Positions 17,664 to 25,162 of a stretch of 64,000 nucleotides of DNA are shown one piece after another. Source of the DNA: Mycolicibacterium rutilum (lineage in GTDB: Bacteria > Actinomycetota > Actinomycetes > Mycobacteriales > Mycobacteriaceae); the NCBI RefSeq assembly GCF_900108565.1, contig NZ_LT629971.1, forward strand, positions 2,852,001-2,916,000. Reading direction: 5' to 3'. A program made the translations under genes and the position numbers. A model generated the notes under the pieces. That model worked only from the letters and a program-made list of their open reading frames with translations. It was not told where the DNA came from and made no database searches. Every line of letters starts with the position of its first letter. Position 1 is the first letter of the stretch.

Positions 17664-18566
17664 GTGGCCGAACCTGAACTGATCGACGTCGAGGCGCCGG
17701 GTGTGCGCCTGCGTGCGCTCGCGTGGGGGCCCGCCGGTGCGCCGATCGCGTTGTGCCTGCACGGTTTTCCCGATACGGCGCATGGCTGGCGCAAGGTCGC
17801 CCCGGTGCTGGTCGACGCCGGGTGGCGGGTGGTGGCGCCGTTCATGCGGGGCTACGCGCCGTCGTCGCTCGCCGAGGACGGCAGCTATCACGTCGGCGCC
17901 CTGATGGACGATGCGCTGCAGGTGCTGGCCGCCGCCGGGGCGACGGGTCGCGATGTGCTGATCGGACATGACTGGGGCGCGATCGCGGGTGCCGGGCTGG
18001 CCGCGATGCCCGACAGCCCGTTCAGCAAGGCGGTGATCATGTCGGTGCCGCCGTCGGCGTCCTTCCGGCCGCTGGGGCGGGTGCCGGACGGCCTGCAGCT
18101 GGCCGCGCAACTCCCGCGCCAGGTGCTGCGCAGCTGGTACATCATGTACTTCCAATTGCCCGGGCTGCCTGAGCGATCCGCCGACTGGGTGGTGCCGCGG
18201 CTGTGGCGGCAGTGGTCGCCGGGGTACGACGCGACCGAGGACGTCGCGCACGTGCACGAGGCGATCGGGGCGCCGGAGCACTGGCGCGCCGCGCTGGGCT
18301 ACTACCGCGCGACCGTGCGCAACAGCAAGCCGCCGGCTCGGTACGAGGAGCTGCATCGGCATTGGTTGTCGGCCCCGCAGCTGCCGACGTTGTACCTGCA
18401 CGGACTCGACGATGGTTGTGCCTCAGCGGATTACATCCGCTGGGTGGAGCCCGCTCTGCCCGAGGGAAGCCGCGCGGTCGCCGTTGCGCGCGCCGGCCAC
18501 TTCTTGCAGCTCGAACAACCCGACGTGGTGGGTGGCCACATCGTGGACTTCGTCGGGCGCGCCTAG
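17664..18566 (+). CDS. Epoxide-hydrolase-like alpha/beta hydrolase
   Basis: 300 residues with HGFPDTAHGWR (33-43), nucleophile Asp103 in GHDWGA, and a late GHFLQLEQP histidine. An aspartate nucleophile in GHDWG is characteristic of epoxide hydrolases and haloalkane dehalogenases rather than esterases; the HGFP motif favours epoxide hydrolase. It starts 7 bp after the second Mas gene and ends 4 bp before the acyltransferase, so the four genes probably form one operon. Confidence 0.85.
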   Translation: MAEPELIDVEAPGVRLRALAWGPAGAPIALCLHGFPDTAHGWRKVAPVLVDAGWRVVAPFMRGYAPSSLAEDGSYHVGALMDDALQVLAAAGATGRDVLIGHDWGAIAGAGLAAMPDSPFSKAVIMSVPPSASFRPLGRVPDGLQLAAQLPRQVLRSWYIMYFQLPGLPERSADWVVPRLWRQWSPGYDATEDVAHVHEAIGAPEHWRAALGYYRATVRNSKPPARYEELHRHWLSAPQLPTLYLHGLDDGCASADYIRWVEPALPEGSRAVAVARAGHFLQLEQPDVVGGHIVDFVGRA

Positions 18567-18570
18567 CCTG

Positions 18571-19833
18571 GTGGCGCGTCGACTGTCCGCGGTGGACGCG
18601 CAGATGTACTGGATGGCGGCGAAGATCCACAGCGACCAGTTCCTGCTCTACGGTTTCGCGGGTCCGGTGCCCGATGTGGGTGCCGTGGTGCGGGAGCTGC
18701 GGACACGGGCGGGGCTGTGCGCGGACCTCAGGCTACGGATTTCGGACCGCAACCCGATGACGTATCCGCGGTGGGTGTCTGCGGATGTCTCGGCGAGCCA
18801 GTTCGTGGTGCACGACGCGGGCGCGCGGTGGTCGGAGTGCCTGGCGGCGGTCGCGGGGCTGGACGACGATCAGCTCGACCCGAGGGCGATGGCGTGGCGC
18901 CTGCACGTGTTTCCCGATGTCGACGAGATGCCGGGTGCCGGTCGCGGCACGGTGGCGGTGATGCAGGTGGTGCACGCGCTGGCCGACGGTGTGCGAGCGT
19001 CGGCGTTGGCGGCGTGGTTGTTCGGGCGGGCGGTACCGGTGCCGGCGGTGGACCCGCCGCGTCGGCTGCAGGCGTTGGCGATGCCGGTCCGCGGATACCG
19101 CGCGGCGCGGACGCACCGGCAGCTGGTGAGGGACACCGAAGCGGGACTGGTTCCGGGCCCCGCCGAGTCGTGTCCGGTGCTGCAGTGCAATTCGCGCCCG
19201 GAAGGGAGGCGCAGCCTTCGGACGGTGGTGCTGCAGCGGTCACAGGTCCCGGGACCGACCGTGACTGTAGGGGTGCTCGCGGCGATGTCGACAGCCTTGA
19301 CCGGACACCTGCGTGCAGCGGGGGAGGACCCGTCGCAGCTCGGCGCCGAGGTGCCGATGGCCAAGGCGGGTAAGCGGTTCTCGCACAACCATTTCGGAAA
19401 CGTCGGGGTGAAGCTCTACCCGGACCTGCCGTTCGCGGAGCGCGCCGACCGCATTGCCGCCGACCTCGAACGGCGGCGGCAACGGGCCGCACACCCGGCG
19501 ATGGTCGCCGCCGACCGCGCTTTCGCGGCGACGCCCGCACCGCTGTTACGTTGGGGAGTAGGGCTTTTCGGCCCGGCTCGCCGATCGTCGACAGTCACGG
19601 GAAACACTGTGGTGTCGAGTGTCAACCGGGGCCCGGCCGATCTGCATTTCGGCGGCGCTCCGGTGGTGCTGACAGCGGGGTACCCCTCACTGTCGCCGAT
19701 GATGGGACTCACCCACGGCGTGCACGGCATCGGCGACACCATCGCCGTGAGTGTGCATGCCGCCGAATCCGCGATCGGTGACATCGATGCGTACACGGAG
19801 CGCTTGGCCCATGCGTTGAACCGTCCGAGCTAG
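18571..19833 (+). CDS. WS/DGAT-like acyltransferase
   Basis: 420 residues from GTG 18571. The N-terminus (LSAVDAQMYWMAAK) and the motif VVHALADG correspond to the HHxxxDG active site of wax ester synthase/diacylglycerol acyltransferases; the first His is Val here, while the second, catalytic His and the DG remain. The late segment (GNTVVSSVNRGP) matches the DUF1298 C-terminal domain. A role in acylating a lipid alcohol is likely, but the altered motif leaves activity uncertain. The gene is convergent with the HNH gene, with 1 bp between stops. Confidence 0.8.
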   Translation: MARRLSAVDAQMYWMAAKIHSDQFLLYGFAGPVPDVGAVVRELRTRAGLCADLRLRISDRNPMTYPRWVSADVSASQFVVHDAGARWSECLAAVAGLDDDQLDPRAMAWRLHVFPDVDEMPGAGRGTVAVMQVVHALADGVRASALAAWLFGRAVPVPAVDPPRRLQALAMPVRGYRAARTHRQLVRDTEAGLVPGPAESCPVLQCNSRPEGRRSLRTVVLQRSQVPGPTVTVGVLAAMSTALTGHLRAAGEDPSQLGAEVPMAKAGKRFSHNHFGNVGVKLYPDLPFAERADRIAADLERRRQRAAHPAMVAADRAFAATPAPLLRWGVGLFGPARRSSTVTGNTVVSSVNRGPADLHFGGAPVVLTAGYPSLSPMMGLTHGVHGIGDTIAVSVHAAESAIGDIDAYTERLAHALNRPS

Positions 19834-19834
19834 C

Positions 19835-21277
19835 TCAGAAGGGTGGTGGTTCGTAGGTGGCGGCCAGCCAGGCTTGGTGTTGGCGTTGTTGTTCGGTGAT
19901 GATTTCGGTGCGTTTGCGGCGTTCGGTGGCGATGCGCTCGCGGCGGTCTTGTTCTCGGGTCTGTCGGCGTCGCGGCATCATCGCGATGCGGTCGGGGCTT
20001 TCGGGTGGTAGTGGCGTGGTTTCGACGGTGCCGGTGGGTTGTCGCAGCGCGGGGAACATGCTCGCGCCGTGTGCCTGTGAGCGGTAGATGTGTCCGGTGG
20101 GGGTGGTGAGCACGATGGTGCCGTCAGGTAACTGTTCGTCTGTGAAGCCGCCGGCACCGGTGTTGAACGTTTTGGTGATGTGGTGGATTCGGCAGTAGTG
20201 CTTGGTGTTGGACGGGTGTGTCGGTCCGTAGGGCCAGGGCACCGTGTGGTCGATGTCGCAGCGCTGCACGGGTTTGTCGCATCCTGGCCAGCGACATGTC
20301 AGGTCGCGCCAGCGCAGGAATTCGGTCAGCTTGGCGTTGGGGCGATAACCGGTTTGTGCGGCGGTGTCGACGGTCGGCACGGTCACCGGTTTGGTCTGGG
20401 CCGCAGGGAGCAGGTTGCGCACGGACTGGGCCGGAAGAACGCCGAATCCGGGTAGGTAGCCGGGTTTGTCGCTGGTTCCTGCGATGGTGCCCTGTTCGGC
20501 GAGTACATGGATCACCGCGGCATTGGCGGCGGCGCGGTTGGCGCGTGCCGGGCAGTCGTCGAGCCCGCACTGGCAGGCCAATGTCGCCTCGCCGCGTGCC
20601 AGCGGGCCGCACGCGTCGGCGCGTCGCTGGGATTTGGTGCGCGGATCGTTGCTACAGACGGTGTCGGCCAACGCATCCAACCGTTGATCGAGGGCTGCTC
20701 CGTCTTCGGCGTGCAACCTGCCTGACACGAAGGCCGTTCCGGCGGTGTCGCCGGGGTCGATATCGATGTATCGGTGCTTGTCGGCGTCCGGTGGCACCCG
20801 CACGGCGGCCGGGTCGAATTCGGCGATGAACAGATCGATGCGGTCGCGCAGTTTGTTCTTCGACAGTTTCATCCACTTTTCGACCCGCCCCGCCATGGCT
20901 TCATCGAGTTCGACCATGACGTCGTCGGCGACGTTGTCGGTGCGCGAGACGATCATCGAGACCATCCGGTAGTCGATCAGGCCGCGACACAGCCGTTTGA
21001 ACACCTGCGGGTGCCGGTCGCGCAGCGTGATCGCCGTCTCGACCTGCCATACCGCCCGCGAGTGGCTGATGTTGAGTACCGGCGATATCTCTGCGGCCAC
21101 CGAGGAGATCGAATCAGCACAGTACATCTGACGTCCGACCATCTCCGGGAACCGCCGACCGGCCAACTCGGCAACCAGAAACCACCGCCGCCCCAACGCC
21201 GCAGACTCCTCACGAACCTCCTCACCCATGAAGGTGATCAGATCCGCGTCCGTGGCGCCGTAAGCGGGATCGTACAT
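19835..21277 (-). CDS. DUF222/13E12-repeat HNH endonuclease-like protein
   Basis: 480 residues from ATG 21277 (MYDPAYGATDADL). DUF222 occupies about the first 300 residues; a McrA-type HNH module follows, with CRWPGCDKPVQRCDIDH and HYCRIHH supplying Cys/His metal ligands. This is the mycobacterial 13E12 repeat family, often multicopy and DNA-damage inducible; its biological role is not settled. GTG 21307 would overlap the tetR end and lengthen it by ten residues. An SOS-like box covers the ATG. The length and catalytic residues look intact. Confidence 0.88.
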   Translation of the reverse strand: MYDPAYGATDADLITFMGEEVREESAALGRRWFLVAELAGRRFPEMVGRQMYCADSISSVAAEISPVLNISHSRAVWQVETAITLRDRHPQVFKRLCRGLIDYRMVSMIVSRTDNVADDVMVELDEAMAGRVEKWMKLSKNKLRDRIDLFIAEFDPAAVRVPPDADKHRYIDIDPGDTAGTAFVSGRLHAEDGAALDQRLDALADTVCSNDPRTKSQRRADACGPLARGEATLACQCGLDDCPARANRAAANAAVIHVLAEQGTIAGTSDKPGYLPGFGVLPAQSVRNLLPAAQTKPVTVPTVDTAAQTGYRPNAKLTEFLRWRDLTCRWPGCDKPVQRCDIDHTVPWPYGPTHPSNTKHYCRIHHITKTFNTGAGGFTDEQLPDGTIVLTTPTGHIYRSQAHGASMFPALRQPTGTVETTPLPPESPDRIAMMPRRRQTREQDRRERIATERRKRTEIITEQQRQHQAWLAATYEPPPF

Positions 21278-21285
21278 ATGTTCGA
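21270..21285 (-). promoter_or_regulatory. LexA (SOS) box over the HNH start codon
   Basis: The minus strand reads TCGAACATATGTACGA, one mismatch from the mycobacterial SOS box TCGAAC-N4-GTTCGA. The central ATG is the proposed start codon of the HNH gene. Other 13E12 genes are known to be LexA-controlled in M. tuberculosis, so function is plausible. Confidence 0.7.
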
Positions 21286-21287
21286 TA

Positions 21288-21941
21288 CTACTCGCGCCCA
21301 CTGACACGCCGAGGCGCCCGGCGCAGCGACTCGATCGCGGTGTCCAGCGCCGCTTCGAGATAGCTCAGATCACCGGTCGCGAGCATGATCGCGACACCGC
21401 CCTGTATCCCGGCGAGTAGCGCCGCGGACACTCGGTCGGCATCCAACGAGGTCGCCATCTTCCCCTGCTCCTGCATCGCCCGAACGCCCGCGGTGATCTC
21501 GTCGTGCCATTGCCGCATCAGCGCGGAGGTGACCGCCTGAGCGCCGGGGGTGTTTCTGCCGATCTCCGACATCAGTACCGACATCGGGCAGTGCTGGCCC
21601 TGTTCGCGGTAGCGGTCGACCACGGCGTCGCGCCACCGCTGCCATGCGGCCCACGACGTCAATTCGCCCAGGTACGGCTGCTGGTCGTCGAGCACCCGTT
21701 GCGCCTCGTGTGCGGCGACCGCGAGCAGCAGCTGCTCCTTCCCGTCGGGAAAGTAGTGGAACAGCTGGCTCTTCGACGTGCTGGTGCGCGCCCGGATGTC
21801 GTCGAGGGTGGCGACGTCGACACCACGTTGACGGATCACGGCCGCGGCGCCCTCGATGATGCGTTGCCGGGTCGCCTGTCCTTTGGCCGTCAGTTTCTGG
21901 ACTTGCGAGTCCATTTTGAGAAGCGGAGCATCTGGACTCAT
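21288..21941 (-). CDS. TetR/AcrR-family regulator
   Basis: 217 residues with a TetR helix-turn-helix (ATRQRIIEGAAAVIRQRG, then STSKSQLFHYFPDGKEQLLLAV) and a C-terminal ligand domain with a conserved cysteine (QGQHCPMSVL). ATG 21941 is preferred because a -10-like TACTGT (minus strand, 21950-21955) lies 8 nt upstream, suggesting a leaderless message; ATG 21914 is the alternative. Its start codon overlaps that of the divergent SDR on the other strand. Two identical-arm palindromes at this junction are the probable operators for both genes. Confidence 0.87.
   Translation of the reverse strand: MSPDAPLLKMDSQVQKLTAKGQATRQRIIEGAAAVIRQRGVDVATLDDIRARTSTSKSQLFHYFPDGKEQLLLAVAAHEAQRVLDDQQPYLGELTSWAAWQRWRDAVVDRYREQGQHCPMSVLMSEIGRNTPGAQAVTSALMRQWHDEITAGVRAMQEQGKMATSLDADRVSAALLAGIQGGVAIMLATGDLSYLEAALDTAIESLRRAPRRVSGRE
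21898..21913. promoter_or_regulatory. TetR operator copy 1: TGGACT-TGCG-AGTCCA
   Basis: A perfect 6-bp-arm inverted repeat with a 4-bp centre, just inside the 5' end of tetR and upstream of the SDR. Its arms are identical to those of the second copy 35 bp away. Confidence 0.65.
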
Positions 21942-21948
21942 GAGTCCA
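21933..21948. promoter_or_regulatory. TetR operator copy 2: TGGACT-CATG-AGTCCA
   Basis: A 16-bp perfect palindrome whose centre CATG contains the start codons of both the SDR (plus, 21940) and tetR (minus, 21941). Binding would block both leaders. Confidence 0.7.
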
Positions 21949-22704
21949 AACAGTACGCGGCTCGAGGGCCGCACCGCGCTGGTCACCGGATCCACCGGCG
22001 GCCTCGGAATCGCCATAGCGAAGAGGCTGGCCGCGGAGGGCGCCGTCGTCGTCGTCAGCGGTCGGGATGATGCGCGGGGTGCCGCCGTCGTCGCCGACAT
22101 CCGGGCCGGCGGCGGTGACGCCGTGTTCGTCGTCGCCGACCTCGGGGCGGGGCAACGGGAGGTGCACCGGGTCGCGCGGGCCGCGACGGACGCCGCCGGC
22201 GGTCGGCTCGACATTGTGGTGAACAACGCCGCCACGCTGCTGATGCCGACACCGACGGCAGACATTCCTATGCAAACGCTGCGAGATGCCTTCGAGGTCA
22301 ACGTCTTCGCGCCGTTCCTGCTCGTCGGTGCGATCGCGCCCGAAATGGCTGAGCGGGGTGACGGCGCGATCGTCAACATCGGGTCGATCACCGGGCTGCG
22401 CGGCGCCGCCGGGTCGGCGATCTACAACGGGACCAAGGCGGTGATCCACTCCTTCACGAAATCGTGGGCCGACGAGTTCGGACCACGCGGCGTGCGGGTC
22501 AACGCGGTGGCACCGGGGCCGATCGCCACTGATCGTCAGGCCGAGTTCGCCGACCACGTGCAACCGGTCCTCGACCGGCTCCCGTCGCGCAGGATGAGCA
22601 CTCCCGCCGAGGTCGCCGCCGCGGTTGCGTTCCTGGCCAGCGACGATGCCGCCAACATCCACGGTGCGGTGCTCAGTGTGGACGGAGGCTGGTCAGCGGT
22701 TTAA
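21940..22704 (+). CDS. Short-chain dehydrogenase/reductase
   Basis: 254 residues with the Rossmann motif TGSTGGLG (16-23), NNAA at 95-98 and catalytic S149, Y162, K166 (IYNGTK); the C-terminal SVDGGWSAV is classical. It oxidises or reduces an unknown alcohol/ketone with NAD(P). It is divergent from tetR and shares its twin operators, so a TetR ligand is likely a substrate or related compound. The doxX gene follows after 22 bp but has its own -10. Confidence 0.9.
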   Translation: MSPNSTRLEGRTALVTGSTGGLGIAIAKRLAAEGAVVVVSGRDDARGAAVVADIRAGGGDAVFVVADLGAGQREVHRVARAATDAAGGRLDIVVNNAATLLMPTPTADIPMQTLRDAFEVNVFAPFLLVGAIAPEMAERGDGAIVNIGSITGLRGAAGSAIYNGTKAVIHSFTKSWADEFGPRGVRVNAVAPGPIATDRQAEFADHVQPVLDRLPSRRMSTPAEVAAAVAFLASDDAANIHGAVLSVDGGWSAV

Positions 22705-22726
22705 CACATGGCCTAGATTTTGTTGC

Positions 22727-23248
22727 ATGACTGCCTACGACGTCGGAGTACTGATTCTGCGTGTGGTCCTCGGCCTGACCATGGCCGCCCACGGCTACAA
22801 CAAGTTCTTCGGGCCCGGCGGCCTCAAAGGCACCGCCGGCTGGTTCGACAGCATGGGGATGAAGCCCGGGATCTTCCACGCGCGCGTGGCCGCGACGACC
22901 GAGATGGCAGCCGGCATCGGCCTGGCCGTCGGGCTGCTCACCCCCATCCCGGCCGCGGGCTTCGTCGCGCTGATGCTCGTCGCCGCCTGGACCGTGCACA
23001 AACCCAACGGCTTCTTCATCGTCAAGGAAGGTTGGGAGTACAACCTCGTGCTCGCCGCGGCCGCCGTCGGCGTCGCGACCATCGGCGCAGGCAAGCTCAG
23101 CCTGGACTACGCCCTCTTCCGCACGACTGCCCTCTACGACCTGCTGCACGGCTGGTGGGGACTGGTCATCTCGCTCGGCCTCGGCCTGCTCGGCGGCATC
23201 GGTCAGCTGGCGATCTTCTACCGACCGCCCGCCAAAGCCGACGCCTGA
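22727..23248 (+). CDS. DoxX-family membrane protein
   Basis: 173 residues with four predicted membrane helices and the DoxX-type start LILRVVLGLTMAAHGYNKFFG. DoxX proteins take part in thiol/redox homeostasis in mycobacteria (with SodA and SseA), though many paralogues are uncharacterised. A -10-like TAGATT (22714-22719) lies 7 nt before the ATG, so the message is probably leaderless. Confidence 0.87.
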   Translation: MTAYDVGVLILRVVLGLTMAAHGYNKFFGPGGLKGTAGWFDSMGMKPGIFHARVAATTEMAAGIGLAVGLLTPIPAAGFVALMLVAAWTVHKPNGFFIVKEGWEYNLVLAAAAVGVATIGAGKLSLDYALFRTTALYDLLHGWWGLVISLGLGLLGGIGQLAIFYRPPAKADA

Positions 23249-23280
23249 CCTCCTGTTCGCGGAACCCTTACCTGCGTCGC

Positions 23281-23294
23281 TAGAACACGTTCTA
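23281..23294. promoter_or_regulatory. KstR box TAGAACACGTTCTA
   Basis: This perfect palindrome fits the KstR (cholesterol-catabolism repressor) consensus TNNAACNNGTTNNA at every fixed position. It overlaps a -10-like TAATCT (23293-23298), and ATG 23306 follows 7 nt later. Repressor binding would cover the promoter of the DUF3556 gene. Confidence 0.78.
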
Positions 23295-23305
23295 ATCTTT
23301 GACGC

Positions 23306-25048
23306 ATGGGGTTTCTCAAGCAGGACGCGCCGGTTGTCGACTTCGAGCAGTGGAGCAAGGGCAGCCGCGCGGAGAAGATTGTCCCGATGGCCCGGCACTG
23401 GGCCGAGGTCGGCTTCGGCACGCCGGTCGTGCTGCACCTCTTCTACGTCGTCAAGATCCTGCTCTACATCCTCGGCGCCTGGCTGATCGCGCTGTCCACG
23501 GCAGGCATCGACGGCTTCACCAACGTGGCGTCCTGGTACGCCGAACCCGTCGTGTTCGAGAAGGTCGTGCTCTACACGATGCTGTTCGAGGTCGTCGGCC
23601 TCGGCTGCGGTTTCGGCCCCCTCAACAACCGGTTCTTCCCGCCGATGGGCTCGGTCCTGTACTGGCTGCGGCCCAACACGATCCGGCTCCCACCGTGGCC
23701 GAACCGCATCCCGCTCACCAAAGGCACTACGCGCACGCCGCTCGACGCGTTGCTCTACCTCGCGCTGCTGGTGATGCTCGTGGTGGCGTTGGCGTCCGAC
23801 GGCACGGGCCCGATCCCCGAACTCGGCACCACGGTCGGCGTGCTGCCGGTATGGCAGATCGCCACGATCCTCGGCCTGCTCGCGGTGCTCGGCCTGCGCG
23901 ACAAGGTCATCTTCCTGGCCGCACGCGGCGAGGTGTACGCATCACTGGCGGTCTGCTTCCTGTTCAGCGGGGCCGACATCATCATCGCGGCCAAGCTGGT
24001 CTGCCTGACGATCTGGCTGGGTGCCGCGACGTCGAAACTCAACAAGCACTTCCCGTTCGTGATCTCGACGATGATGAGCAACAACCCCGTGTTCCGTCCG
24101 CGGTGGATCAAGCGCAAATTCTTCGAGCACTTTCCCGACGATCTGCGGCCCGGCCGGCTGTCGCGGTGGCTGGCGCACTTCTCCACCGCCATCGAAGGTC
24201 TGGTCCCGCTGGTGCTGTTCTTCTCGCACGGTGGTTGGCCCACGTACGTCGCCGCGTTCGTGATGCTGGTGTTCCACTTCGGCATCCTGTCGTCGATACC
24301 GATGGGCGTGCCGCTGGAGTGGAACGTGTTCATGATGTTCAGCGTCGTCGCGCTGTTCGTCGGCCACGCGGACATCGGGCTCGGCGACCTGCACAGCCCG
24401 TGGCCCCTCGTGCTGTTCGCCGTCGTCGCGGGCACGGTGGTGCTCGGCAACCTGTTCCCGCGCAAGGTGTCGTTCCTGCCCGGCATGCGGTACTACGCAG
24501 GCAACTGGGACACCGGCCTGTGGTGTGTGAAGCCGTCGGCGTCGGAGAAGATCGAGCGCGGCATCGTCTCGATCGCGAGCATGCCGCAGGCGCAGATGGA
24601 GCGGTACTACGGCAGCCCGGAGACCGCGCAGATGTACCTCTACATGGGATATGCGTTCCGCGCGTTCAACACTCACGGTCGCGCGATGTTCACGCTCGCG
24701 CACCGCGCGATGGCCGGCTACAACGAGGACGACTACGTCCTGACCGACGGCGAACGGATCTGCAGCACCGCGATCGGCTGGAACTTCGGCGACGGGCACA
24801 TGCACAACGAGCAGCTGATCGAGGCGCTGCAGCAGCGGTGCGGCTTCGAGCCCGGTGAGGTGCGGGTGGTGCTGATCGACGGCCAGCCGATCCACCGGCA
24901 GACCCAGCAGTACCGGTTGGTCGACGCGGCGACAGGCGAGTTCGAGCGCGGCTACATCAAGGTCGCCGACATGGTCACTCGGCAACCGTGGGACGACACC
25001 GTGCCCGTACAGGTGACCTGGCAGAAGGACGGCGTCGACGCGCCCTGA
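23306..25048 (+). CDS. DUF3556 transmembrane protein under a KstR box
   Basis: 580 residues: a soluble N-terminal 35 residues, about 9-10 hydrophobic segments between about 37 and 390, then a soluble domain of about 190 residues containing CSTAIGWNFGDGHMHNEQLIEAL. I recognise it as the actinobacterial DUF3556 family, of no known function. The KstR operator on its promoter ties it to sterol-responsive expression, and the next genes form a beta-oxidation operon. The leaderless start is supported by the 7-nt -10 spacing. Any transport or enzymatic role is unproven. Confidence 0.85.
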   Translation: MGFLKQDAPVVDFEQWSKGSRAEKIVPMARHWAEVGFGTPVVLHLFYVVKILLYILGAWLIALSTAGIDGFTNVASWYAEPVVFEKVVLYTMLFEVVGLGCGFGPLNNRFFPPMGSVLYWLRPNTIRLPPWPNRIPLTKGTTRTPLDALLYLALLVMLVVALASDGTGPIPELGTTVGVLPVWQIATILGLLAVLGLRDKVIFLAARGEVYASLAVCFLFSGADIIIAAKLVCLTIWLGAATSKLNKHFPFVISTMMSNNPVFRPRWIKRKFFEHFPDDLRPGRLSRWLAHFSTAIEGLVPLVLFFSHGGWPTYVAAFVMLVFHFGILSSIPMGVPLEWNVFMMFSVVALFVGHADIGLGDLHSPWPLVLFAVVAGTVVLGNLFPRKVSFLPGMRYYAGNWDTGLWCVKPSASEKIERGIVSIASMPQAQMERYYGSPETAQMYLYMGYAFRAFNTHGRAMFTLAHRAMAGYNEDDYVLTDGERICSTAIGWNFGDGHMHNEQLIEALQQRCGFEPGEVRVVLIDGQPIHRQTQQYRLVDAATGEFERGYIKVADMVTRQPWDDTVPVQVTWQKDGVDAP

Positions 25049-25085
25049 CCCGCTCAGCTGCTCGACCAACCAGTGAGTTGACCTA

Positions 25086-25104
25086 GTAAACCTTGTTCGT
25101 TTAC
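25086..25104. promoter_or_regulatory. Inverted repeat GTAAAC-N7-GTTTAC before fadA
   Basis: A perfect 6-bp-arm inverted repeat (centre CTTGTTC) 58 bp before the thiolase start. It could be the operator for the fadA-ech-fadE operon. The regulator is not identifiable, and it does not fit the KstR pattern. Confidence 0.45.
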
Positions 25105-25107
25105 GTT

Positions 25108-25123
25108 CGGGGGTGAACCCCCG
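25108..25123 (+). promoter_or_regulatory. Leader hairpin CGGGGG-TGAA-CCCCCG
   Basis: A perfect 6-bp GC stem with a four-base loop, in the probable fadA leader. There is no U-tract, so it is either a weak terminator for the DUF3556 gene or a leader structure. Confidence 0.35.
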
Positions 25124-25162
25124 CGCGTGGGTGCAAACATCCGACTTCGAAGGAGCTGTGTC

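Noticed and set aside
19835..21277. HNH gene as a group II intron or homing endonuclease
   Set aside because: The DUF222 N-terminus marks the chromosomal 13E12 family, and no intron RNA domains are present.
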